Assembly (NCBI GenBank): GCA_023441125.1
Contig: JAEZQV010000499.1
Location: forward strand, 1 to 21,414
DNA: 21,414 nucleotides
Direction of reading: 5' to 3'
From: Bacillota bacterium
GTDB taxonomy: Bacteria > Bacillota_C > Negativicutes > Sporomusales > Sporomusaceae
Each line of letters starts with the position of its first letter. The stretch's first letter is position 1. Under the pieces are notes generated by a model. That model did no database searches, was not told the origin of the DNA, and was given only the letters and a program-made list of their open reading frames with translations. The position numbers and the translations under genes are program-made. Below are positions 16,307-21,414 of this stretch, in pieces.

Positions 16307-16335
16307 TTGACCTGTATTGAAAAAGGGTGTATATT
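16307..16335 (+). promoter_or_regulatory. Sigma-A promoter of the Cys-Cys-Glu microprotein unit
   Basis: TTGACC (16307-16312), exactly 17 bp, then TATATT (16330-16335): 5/6 matches in each hexamer. Transcription should start near 16342, about 59 nt before the first small ORF. This is one of the best promoters in the window. Confidence 0.8.
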
Positions 16336-16340
16336 TAAAT

Positions 16341-16369
16341 TACTAAATAATACTAAATATTGTTTAGTA
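16341..16369. promoter_or_regulatory. Operator-like repeats at the transcription start of the microprotein unit
   Basis: TACTAAATA occurs twice with a 10-bp period (16341-16349 and 16351-16359), one helical turn apart. The second copy forms a perfect 7-bp inverted repeat with TTTAGTA (16363-16369) around TATTG. The block covers about +1 to +28, the expected place for a repressor. It does not match Fur, Zur, CopY or SmtB boxes as I know them. Confidence 0.6.
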
Positions 16370-16400
16370 AAAATGATAGATTTCTTAGGGGTTGATGATC

Positions 16401-16502
16401 ATGAAAATCTTATATGAAGAATCCAGCGATTGCTGCGAAGTGTGTTGTGAATTTTACGATTGCTGCGAATGCGACGAAGAATGCTGCGAGTGCTGCGAAT
16501 AA
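16401..16502 (+). CDS. 33-residue Cys/Glu-rich microprotein with five Cys-Cys-Glu triplets (unrecognised)
   Basis: A short ATG-to-TAA ORF with an AGGGG ribosome binding site 9 nt upstream. After a 10-residue head (MKILYEESSD) come five CCE triplets at residues 11-13, 15-17, 21-23, 28-30 and 31-33, plus a lone Cys 24: 11 Cys and 12 Asp/Glu in 33 residues, with one Lys and no His. The triplets are not simple DNA repeats: one copy is TGTTGTGAA and another ends in GAG, so the amino-acid pattern itself appears to be kept. There is no signal peptide. Such density of thiolates and carboxylates suggests soft-metal chelation (metallothionein-like) or thiol buffering; that is inference. It has its own promoter, operator-like repeats and terminator, and is followed by a 41-codon ORF after 34 nt. 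It resembles no family I recognise. A RiPP precursor is an alternative, but no modifying enzyme is nearby. Confidence 0.72.
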   Translation: MKILYEESSDCCEVCCEFYDCCECDEECCECCE

Positions 16503-16536
16503 GCTGCCAGCACAGGCAGTGTAAGGGGTGAGTCCA

Positions 16537-16662
16537 ATGTATGAGCAAGCTGATGACCATGACATCTGGCAGGTTCTGGTTTGTGAGTCACGTTGCGACA
16601 GTGAAGACACCGGTTACCAGGAACACCGTGATGTAGTGGCGAGTGAGGAATCTGTTCCTTGA
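16537..16662 (+). CDS. 41-residue acidic small protein, companion of the Cys-rich peptide (unrecognised)
   Basis: An ATG-to-TGA ORF with a good ribosome binding site (AAGGGGTGA, 16523-16531, 5 nt before ATG), 34 nt downstream of the Cys-rich ORF and 16 nt before the shared terminator, so most likely cotranscribed. The product is acidic, with two cysteines in VLVCESRCD (residues 13-21), three histidines or near-histidine polar spots (H8, H30), and no membrane helix or signal peptide. I do not recognise it. Its placement between one promoter and one terminator with the Cys-rich peptide suggests a shared role, perhaps metal handling or partner binding. The case for its being real rests on the ribosome binding site and context rather than on homology. 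Confidence 0.55.
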   Translation: MYEQADDHDIWQVLVCESRCDSEDTGYQEHRDVVASEESVP

Positions 16663-16678
16663 AAATAGAATTTGAGTG

Positions 16679-16712
16679 AAAGCTACCTTGGAATACAGGG
16701 TAGCTTTTTTAT
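16679..16712 (+). terminator. Rho-independent terminator of the microprotein unit
   Basis: AAAGCTACC (16679-16687) pairs with GGTAGCTTT (16699-16707) around an 11-nt loop. The stem runs directly into a six-T tract (16705-16710). Confidence 0.85.
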
Positions 16713-16794
16713 TGGCCGGAGAATATGCAGCGGATTGGATGCAGGAATGGAGCGCGAGGCTGCAGAAATTCTAAGAGTTACATACTATCAGCCA

Positions 16795-17874
16795 TTAGGC
16801 AAATTTTACGACTTCCACAATCGAAATAGTAGTGGTATTTAGATCAAGCATCGTTCCATCAAACCGCTTGACTGACGGTTTGGTGGACATGAAGCTGCCA
16901 AATTGCAGGACTTCGGCCTGCGTTTTATCACTGAGAAGAACGGTAGCACCTGTTAAGTGCGCGATTGCATTGCGAATGAAAATTTTGCAATATTTGCGGT
17001 CAAAATGAGTGAATATTTCATCAGCTAATATCTCCAAAGCGGCAAAGGGTGTAACGCTGTTTTTGTAAATACGATTGGAAGTCAAGGCGTCATAGGCGTC
17101 GGCTATGGCGATTACCTTGGCAAAAGGATGAATTTTATGTGAATGCAGTCCGCCGGGGTAGCCACTGCCATTTTCACGTTCATGGTGCTGCAAAATGGCG
17201 TATTGAATTTCTGGCGCGATATGGGGCAGACTTTTTACCATATAATAGCCGTAAACAGGATGTAGATTTAAAATGGCTCTTTCATCAACAGTGGGCTGAC
17301 CGGGGTTATCTAAAATGGAACGGGGAATTTGGGATTTGCCGATATCGTGCATCAAGCCTGCCAAGATATAGGTTTTGACTGTTTTTTCATCAAGACCGCA
17401 CCAGCGGGCGATCAGGCCGGCAATAAGTCCTACATCAACCGCATGGAGATAGGTGTATTCCAGAGATGGTTTTAATTGATAAAGATGGGTGAGTGTATTG
17501 CTGTCGTTAATTAAGTCGTACAGATCACGCTGGGCCAGTTGATAAAATGTGTCATAAGGCAATTGTTCCTGGTCGCGCATATATTCAAAAGCGCCGCCTG
17601 CCAAGATGGAGGCCTTGCGGTAGCGTTCCTCAAAGTGACTGGTATATCGGGCTTCGGGTACCAGAACCAGTGAGTCGCGATAAGGGGACAGTCTAGGCAT
17701 ATGCGGTGATCGTACATATACTGCAGTAATCTTCCATTTGCGCAGGAGATTAATCATATGACTGGTTAATTCTGTGTCCTTCTGTAAAATGATCTGCCGG
17801 TGAGCGGATAAGACCGAGTCGGCCAGAATCATACCGGGGACAAGCTTGTTTAGGTCTAACATAATCTTTTCCAT
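16795..17874 (-). CDS. Soluble HD-GYP domain protein, probable c-di-GMP phosphodiesterase
   Basis: 359 residues with no membrane helix. The N-terminal region (about 1-110; LNKLVPGMILADSVLSAHRQ) resembles the small beta-rich domain often placed before HD-GYP. The HD-GYP domain spans about 130-310, with HD at 176-177 (MHDIGKSQIP), HH at 230-231 and the GYP signature in NGSGYPGGL. All metal ligands I can check are present, so c-di-GMP hydrolysis is likely. A C-terminal tail of about 50 residues follows. Start: ATG 17874 lies 7 nt after AGGTGAT, while the upstream GTG at 17886 overlaps that site. A near-consensus promoter drives it, and it is divergent from an XRE regulator that may control it. 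It is the second HD-GYP protein of the window. Confidence 0.9.
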   Translation of the reverse strand: MEKIMLDLNKLVPGMILADSVLSAHRQIILQKDTELTSHMINLLRKWKITAVYVRSPHMPRLSPYRDSLVLVPEARYTSHFEERYRKASILAGGAFEYMRDQEQLPYDTFYQLAQRDLYDLINDSNTLTHLYQLKPSLEYTYLHAVDVGLIAGLIARWCGLDEKTVKTYILAGLMHDIGKSQIPRSILDNPGQPTVDERAILNLHPVYGYYMVKSLPHIAPEIQYAILQHHERENGSGYPGGLHSHKIHPFAKVIAIADAYDALTSNRIYKNSVTPFAALEILADEIFTHFDRKYCKIFIRNAIAHLTGATVLLSDKTQAEVLQFGSFMSTKPSVKRFDGTMLDLNTTTISIVEVVKFA

Positions 17875-17964
17875 AGCGACAATCACCTCGGCAAATTTGC
17901 CTCAATTTCCCTTAAATGACAATATAAACGTTGTTAGGGAAAAAATGAAATAAATTACAGATTT

Positions 17965-17994
17965 ATTATATTTGATATTAAACCATTAAGTCAA
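17965..17994 (-). promoter_or_regulatory. Strong sigma-A promoter of the soluble HD-GYP gene
   Basis: On the minus strand, TTGACT (17994-17989), an 18-bp spacer and a perfect TATAAT (17970-17965). Transcription begins near 17958, leaving a leader of about 84 nt. The -35 box abuts the ribosome binding site of the divergent XRE gene (17994-18001). Confidence 0.8.
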
Positions 17995-18010
17995 GAGGTG
18001 ATTTATTATT
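17994..18010 (+). promoter_or_regulatory. Ribosome binding site and probable ATT start codon of the XRE gene
   Basis: AGAGGTGA (17994-18001) is followed after 6 nt by ATT (18008-18010) in the frame of the regulator. An in-frame TGA at 17999 closes the frame upstream. No ATG, GTG or TTG occurs before the GTG at 18041, which has no purine-rich site of its own. Confidence 0.55.
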
Positions 18011-18406
18011 AAATCTGAAATACAACAACTTTTAGCTCAAGTGAGCGAGAGACTGAAGCACGCGCGTACTGCAGTTAATCTATCTACCTTGGATGTAGAA
18101 CGGGAGACCGGCTTATCCAAAGGCAATGTAAGCAGTTGGGAAAACGCTAAGTTTTTCCCAAGCGCCTATGCGTTGGTTCTATTATCTGAACTATATGGTG
18201 TTTCCGTTGATTGGATATTAAAGGGGAAAGACTACTCTACAAAGAAAGACATAGAAGCAGCCGCAGGTATTTCAGATGAAGATTTTCAATTTATGAGCGA
18301 GACCTTAAAGAAATTAATGCTGAGTAATGATCCTGATCTAAAGGGCTGGGCTAAGGTTCAGTTTAAATTAGCTTTCGGTGATTATTTAAAGCAGCTGGAG
18401 AAATAA
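18008..18406 (+). CDS. XRE-family helix-turn-helix transcriptional regulator
   Basis: 132 residues if translation starts at ATT 18008, or 121 if it starts at GTG 18041. The HTH spans roughly 16-70 in the longer form: RLKHARTAVNLSTLDVERET, then GLSKGNVSSWENAKFFPS (recognition helix region), then ALVLLSELYGVSVDWILKG, a textbook Cro/CI-type DNA-binding domain. A helical C-terminal part of about 55 residues, with no metal or sugar-binding signature, probably serves dimerisation. The extra N-terminus (KSEIQQLLAQ) is amphipathic and continuous with helix 1. It is divergent from the soluble HD-GYP gene and shares its 133-bp control region, so a role in regulating that gene or itself is likely. No clear plus-strand promoter was found. 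Confidence 0.87.
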   Translation: MKSEIQQLLAQVSERLKHARTAVNLSTLDVERETGLSKGNVSSWENAKFFPSAYALVLLSELYGVSVDWILKGKDYSTKKDIEAAAGISDEDFQFMSETLKKLMLSNDPDLKGWAKVQFKLAFGDYLKQLEK

Positions 18407-18441
18407 GAATAAAATTAAACGTAGGTAATTAAACAGTTGCC

Positions 18442-18486
18442 ATACCAGGCAAATTCTGCAGAGTAGTGCGGAGTTTTGTCTGGTAT
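18442..18486. terminator. Hairpin between convergent XRE and lysR genes, probable bidirectional terminator
   Basis: A 12-pair stem (ATACCAGGCAAA at 18442-18453 with TTTTGTCTGGTAT-type complement at 18475-18486, one G-T pair) has a 21-nt loop and modest T-rich flanks (ATTTTAC on the right, TTTAATT on the minus strand). The rest of 18407-18561 shows no gene. Confidence 0.55.
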
Positions 18487-18561
18487 TTGCCATTTTACTC
18501 CCAAACACTATCCCTGTCCCCTTGTTTTAGCGGTGCCGACCCTTTCGCTCTCATGTTTTAG

Positions 18562-19425
18562 CTAAAATGAATCAATAACAAAATCTTTGAATTTCTTTGA
18601 TACCGGTGACATATATCGGCCCTTCATCCAGGCCAGGCCGATGGTGCGTTCGCATGTTGGCTCGGAAACGGCTATGAAAGAAATATTGTAGCCTGCAACC
18701 TGCGGAATGAGGGCTACTCCCAAATTGGCTTCAACCAAACCGGCTACTGTGGAAATTTCCTCCCCCTCAAAGGTAATGCGCGGTTTTATATTGGCTGCTT
18801 CAAAGTATTTGTCGGCCAGGTTGCGTAAGCCGTAGTCACGCTTAAAGGTAATGAGCGGTTCGGCGGCAATTTCTCTTAAGGGAATTTGTTCCCTGCCGGC
18901 CAGCCTGTGGTCTTTGGGAACGATAACATACAGCTTTTCCGTATAAAGTGGCGCCCATTCAATGCCTGTTCTTGTAATGCCGGGAGAAGAAAGACAAAGG
19001 TCAACCTCGCCGGATTCCAATTGAGCTAGCAGGAGATTGGTGGTATTTTGAAACAGCTTGAATTGGATATCCGGATATTTTCCCCGGAACTTTCCCAACA
19101 AGTCGGGAACAAAGTGTGTTCCGAGCGAGTGCAGGAAAGCTAAGGCAATATTGCCCCGGTCCGGGTCCTGTAAGTCAAGGAGTACTTGCCGGCCAGCGGT
19201 AATTTCTTGCAGGGCACGTTCAACATAGGTGAGAAAATACTCGCCATAGCGATTGAGAAAAATGTTTTTCCCTCTGCGTTCAAATAAGGGAACCCCCAGT
19301 TCTTCCTCCAATTTCGCGATTGAATGGCTAAGCGCAGGCTGAGAAACCGCGAGAATTTCCGCCGCCTTGGAGACATGCTGCAGCCTGGCCACTGTTTTAA
19401 AGTAGATGAGTTGATGCAATTCCAT
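18562..19425 (-). CDS. LysR-family transcriptional regulator
   Basis: 287 residues. The N-terminal winged HTH occupies 1-60 (MELHQLIYFKTVARLQHVSK, then AAEILAVSQPALSHSIAKLE, then ELGVPLFERRGK). The periplasmic-binding-protein-like effector domain follows (about 90-285), including the PxDHRLAG-type segment (PKDHRLAG) and VEANLGVALIPQ. Start: ATG 19425 follows AAGGAAA and matches the invariant MELxQLxYF opening; a frame extending to 19497 adds 24 unlikely residues. It is divergent from a YnfM-like MFS permease, the same arrangement as ynfL/ynfM in E. coli and yybE/yybF in Bacillus, so it very probably controls that permease in response to a small effector. Confidence 0.93.
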   Translation of the reverse strand: MELHQLIYFKTVARLQHVSKAAEILAVSQPALSHSIAKLEEELGVPLFERRGKNIFLNRYGEYFLTYVERALQEITAGRQVLLDLQDPDRGNIALAFLHSLGTHFVPDLLGKFRGKYPDIQFKLFQNTTNLLLAQLESGEVDLCLSSPGITRTGIEWAPLYTEKLYVIVPKDHRLAGREQIPLREIAAEPLITFKRDYGLRNLADKYFEAANIKPRITFEGEEISTVAGLVEANLGVALIPQVAGYNISFIAVSEPTCERTIGLAWMKGRYMSPVSKKFKDFVIDSF

Positions 19426-19479
19426 ACAGGTTTCCTTCTTTTTCGCTAAACTTACAGATTTGGCTGTAATTTGCCGATG

Positions 19480-19507
19480 TATATAATTATAATGCATTAA
19501 TTATATA
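19480..19507. promoter_or_regulatory. Palindromic LysR operator candidate
   Basis: TATATAATTA (19480-19489) and TAATTATATA (19498-19507) form perfect 10-bp inverted arms around an 8-bp centre (TAATGCAT). The block lies between the divergent lysR and MFS genes, 12 bp upstream of the MFS -35 box, the usual position of the recognition site of a LysR activator. Confidence 0.6.
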
Positions 19508-19518
19508 AAAACAATATA

Positions 19519-19548
19519 TTGGACGCATAAGCCATGCCGGCATAATAT
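19519..19548 (+). promoter_or_regulatory. Sigma-A-like promoter of the YnfM-like permease
   Basis: TTGGAC (19519-19524), an 18-bp spacer and TAATAT (19543-19548); the leader is about 54 nt. The slightly long spacer and imperfect hexamers fit an activator-dependent promoter. Confidence 0.55.
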
Positions 19549-19608
19549 AGAGTAACAGGATAGCACCGTAAATAGCAGGTGCCAGGCAGCACAGAAGGAG
19601 ACGAATTT

Positions 19609-20829
19609 ATGAATGATTATATACAGCCGGGCAGTAAAATTTACTGGCGCGTGCTTATCGCCTTATTCCTGGGAAGCTTTGTTACTTTTGCCATTTTGTA
19701 TTGTACGCAGCCGTTAATTCCGGTATTTTCCCAAGAGTTCAGCATTACTCCGGCAACAGCCAGTTTATCCGTCTCGTTAGCCACTGCTGCATTGGCCGTT
19801 TTTATGATTGCCATATCCTGGCTAGCGGATATTGTGGGCCGTAAATTGATTATGACGGTCGCTCTTGTTATCGCCGCCGCACTGGCGGTTGTGGTTGCCT
19901 TTACCAGTAATTTTACCCTGCTTTTGTTTATCCGGGCCTTGCAGGGCGCGATATTGGGCGGATTTCCGGCCATCGCCATGGCTTACATCAATGAAGAATT
20001 CAACCCCCAAAATACCGGCCTGGTTATGGGGATCTATGTGAGCGGTACGTCTATTGGCGGCTTAATGGGCCGTATGCTTGTCGGCGCTGTAACTGATTTA
20101 TTTTCCTGGCATGCGGCTTTGGCCGTGGTCGGGTTGGTGAGTCTGGCCGCCAGCCTGTGGTTTTGGTTCAATCTGCCGGACTCGAAAAATTTTTCCCCGC
20201 AAACCCGCTCCATTAACGAAATTATATCGGTCCTGGCCCGAAATATAAGGCAGCCTGTATTGCTGTCGCTGTTTTGCATTGGCTTTCTGATTATGGGCAG
20301 TTTTGTGGCGCTCTTTAATTATATCGGTTATATACTGATGGCGCCGCCTTATAATTTGAGCCAGACGGTTGTCGGGTTTATTTTTGTGGTGTATTTGGTA
20401 GGAACCTGTAGTTCGACCTTAATGGGGAAACTTGCCGATGCCATGGGCAGCTCAAGTGTATTGTGCATCGCCGTTGGGATTATGCTGATAGGCTGCCTTG
20501 TCACGCTAAACATAAATCTTATTGTAAAAATCATGGGAGTAATTATTTTCACTTTTGGCTTTTTCGGCAGCCATTCGGTGGCGAGCAGCTGGGTCGACAA
20601 GAGCGGTTACGCCGATCGGGCGCAGGCTTCTTCTTTATATCTCATGTTTTACTATGTTGGCGCCAGTGTAATCGGCTCAGCAGGCGGCGGCTTTCTGAAA
20701 TGGTTTGGCTGGAGCGGGGTAGTGCTGCTGGTAAGCAGTACACTGGCAATCGCTTTGTTGCTTGGTGTTATTCTATTCTTTCCCAGGCATGCGGCCTATG
20801 CCGGGCATAGCTGTTGCAAGCGATACTAA
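19609..20829 (+). CDS. YnfM-like MFS permease
   Basis: 406 residues with about 12 membrane helices. The N-terminus (YIQPGSKIYWRVLIALFLGS, then FVTFAILYCTQPLIPVFSQE) is typical of the YnfM/AraJ-like branch of DHA1 transporters. Motif A appears as SWLADIVGRKLIM after helix 2 and a half-motif as GKLADAMG in the second half. It probably exports a small organic compound; the substrate is unknown. Start: ATG 19609 follows AGGAG by 8 nt, whereas the in-frame ATG further upstream (within 19561-19590) has no ribosome binding site. The C-terminus ends in a short tail with two adjacent cysteines (SCCKRY). It is controlled by the divergent LysR regulator and followed by a terminator. Confidence 0.92.
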   Translation: MNDYIQPGSKIYWRVLIALFLGSFVTFAILYCTQPLIPVFSQEFSITPATASLSVSLATAALAVFMIAISWLADIVGRKLIMTVALVIAAALAVVVAFTSNFTLLLFIRALQGAILGGFPAIAMAYINEEFNPQNTGLVMGIYVSGTSIGGLMGRMLVGAVTDLFSWHAALAVVGLVSLAASLWFWFNLPDSKNFSPQTRSINEIISVLARNIRQPVLLSLFCIGFLIMGSFVALFNYIGYILMAPPYNLSQTVVGFIFVVYLVGTCSSTLMGKLADAMGSSSVLCIAVGIMLIGCLVTLNINLIVKIMGVIIFTFGFFGSHSVASSWVDKSGYADRAQASSLYLMFYYVGASVIGSAGGGFLKWFGWSGVVLLVSSTLAIALLLGVILFFPRHAAYAGHSCCKRY

Positions 20830-20874
20830 GTGCTGCTGAGAGAACCTGCCTATGCCGCAATGATTGAGCGAGAA

Positions 20875-20923
20875 AAGCCCCGCTTCGGGCTGCAAAAAGC
20901 TGCGAAGCGGGGCTTATTTGTTT
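20875..20923 (+). terminator. Rho-independent terminator of the YnfM-like permease
   Basis: A perfect 13-bp stem (AAGCCCCGCTTCG at 20875-20887 with CGAAGCGGGGCTT at 20903-20915) with a 15-nt loop is followed by ATTTGTTT. Confidence 0.9.
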
Positions 20924-20933
20924 AAATTTGTAC

Positions 20934-20961
20934 TTGCGAGCTTTTCATAGTACGGTATAAT
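20934..20961 (+). promoter_or_regulatory. Promoter of the GntP-type permease gene
   Basis: TTGCGA (20934-20939), a 16-bp spacer and a perfect TATAAT (20956-20961) predict a start near 20968 and a leader of about 52 nt. Confidence 0.65.
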
Positions 20962-20965
20962 GGCA

Positions 20966-20994
20966 AGTATGTACTATATTCTATACTACATACT
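20966..20994. promoter_or_regulatory. Operator-like inverted repeat at the GntP permease transcription start
   Basis: AGTATGTA (20966-20973) and TACATACT (20987-20994) are perfect 8-bp inverted arms around a 13-bp A/T-rich centre, overlapping the predicted start site. A second, weaker pair, TAGTAC (20948-20953) with GTACTA (20971-20976), flanks the -10 box. The position suggests repression, for example by a GntR-type regulator; the regulator gene is not in the window. Confidence 0.5.
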
Positions 20995-21019
20995 ACGCAA
21001 AATGAAATGAGGATGATTC

Positions 21020-21414
21020 GTGGAACTGGTTGCAATCCTGCTAAGTTTGGTCTTACTAATGTTCTTTGCTTTCCGAGGTTACTCCATTATTTTGTTTGCT
21101 CCGCTGTTTGCAATTCTGGCTGCTGCCGCCAGCAGCTTCCATCTTATGCCGGTGTATACTGAAATTTTTATGACCAAGGCCGCCGAGTACTTTAAAATGT
21201 ATTTTTCAATTTTCCTGCTGGGCGCCGTCTTTGCCAAAGTGATGGAAGACGGCGGGCTGGCGCGGACAATAGCCGGAACGATCGCGAATAAGCTTGGCAA
21301 GGAGAATGCTGTCCTCGCAGTGTTACTCGGGTGTGCCTTCCTTACCTATGGCGGGATTAGCGTGTTTGTTGTTGTGTTTGTTATGTACCCCTTTGCCAGC
21401 GCCCTGTACCGGGC
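21020..21414 (+). CDS. GntP-family permease, 5' part only
   Basis: 131 codons plus two bases, open at the window end. Translation starts at GTG 21020 with GAGGA about 7 nt upstream. The product is strongly hydrophobic. An N-terminal helix is followed by FRGYSIILFAPLFAILAAA, then the loop and helix around PVYTEIFMTKAAEYFKMYF, then FLLGAVFAKVMEDGGLARTI, and LTYGGISVFVVVFVMYPFA. These blocks match the first third of GntP/H+-gluconate and citrate-type permeases (LTYGG and GAVFxKxMED are characteristic). It should import a carboxylic or sugar acid with protons. The adjacent inverted repeat suggests substrate-responsive repression. The substrate and the full length cannot be judged. Confidence 0.85.
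   Translation, partial: MELVAILLSLVLLMFFAFRGYSIILFAPLFAILAAAASSFHLMPVYTEIFMTKAAEYFKMYFSIFLLGAVFAKVMEDGGLARTIAGTIANKLGKENAVLAVLLGCAFLTYGGISVFVVVFVMYPFASALYR

Noticed and set aside
16276..16320. 14-codon ORF after GGGGAGGG upstream of the microprotein promoter
   Set aside because: The ribosome binding site is good, but the ORF contains the -35 box of the downstream promoter and no promoter of its own is evident. Probably chance.
16410..16610. 66-codon minus-strand frame rich in Ala and Phe opposite the Cys-rich ORF
   Set aside because: The Ala/Phe repeats are just the antisense reading of TGC/GAA codons; promoter, ribosome binding sites and terminator all favour the plus strand.

Overview
The window looks like chromosomal DNA from a motile, anaerobic, spore-former-type Firmicute, most plausibly a Negativicute (Sporomusaceae-like). 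I infer this from sigma-A promoters, strong purine-rich ribosome binding sites, a class I c-di-GMP riboswitch in front of chemotaxis genes, the MCP style, an [FeFe] hydrogenase of the group B type and a moderate GC content. The family-level assignment is a guess. I saw no tRNA, rRNA, IS element, CRISPR array or integrase.

Layout. (1) Bases 1-1000: the 3' part of an FtsH-type AAA+ zinc protease and its terminator. (2) 998-10195: a c-di-GMP / chemosensory module. A membrane HD-GYP phosphodiesterase faces left. Facing right is a sigma-A promoter, a GEMM-I (c-di-GMP-I) aptamer with a terminator/antiterminator that can be read base by base, then cheY, cheA, a 4HB-type MCP, cheW and a second, longer MCP. 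The predicted logic is an OFF switch: bound c-di-GMP leaves the terminator free to form and the chemosensory operon is shut. The divergent HD-GYP enzyme would degrade the same second messenger. (3) 10196-11910: a structured but unrecognised intergenic stretch, then a Bcr/CflA-type MFS drug exporter and a 15-bp-stem hairpin. (4) 12065-13673: a stand-alone group-B-like [FeFe] hydrogenase with all H-cluster motifs, then a strong terminator. (5) 13674-16216: an elaborate unexplained stem structure (13702-13798), a hairpin-rich leader and an OPT-family oligopeptide transporter. (6) 16307-16712: a compact, self-contained transcription unit with a sigma-A promoter, an operator at the start site, a 33-codon ORF for an extremely cysteine- and acid-rich peptide made of five Cys-Cys-Glu triplets, a 41-codon companion ORF and a terminator. 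I do not recognise either small protein. (7) 16795-18406: a second, soluble HD-GYP protein divergent from an XRE-type regulator that seems to start at ATT. (8) 18562-20923: a LysR regulator divergent from a YnfM-like MFS permease, with a long palindrome between them. (9) 20934-21414: promoter, operator-like inverted repeat and the first 131 codons of a GntP-family permease running off the window.

Most worth following are the Cys-Cys-Glu microprotein unit, the riboswitch-controlled chemosensory operon facing its own phosphodiesterase, the structured element at 13702-13798, and the probable ATT start of the XRE gene. All assignments are from reading the sequence; no database search was possible.
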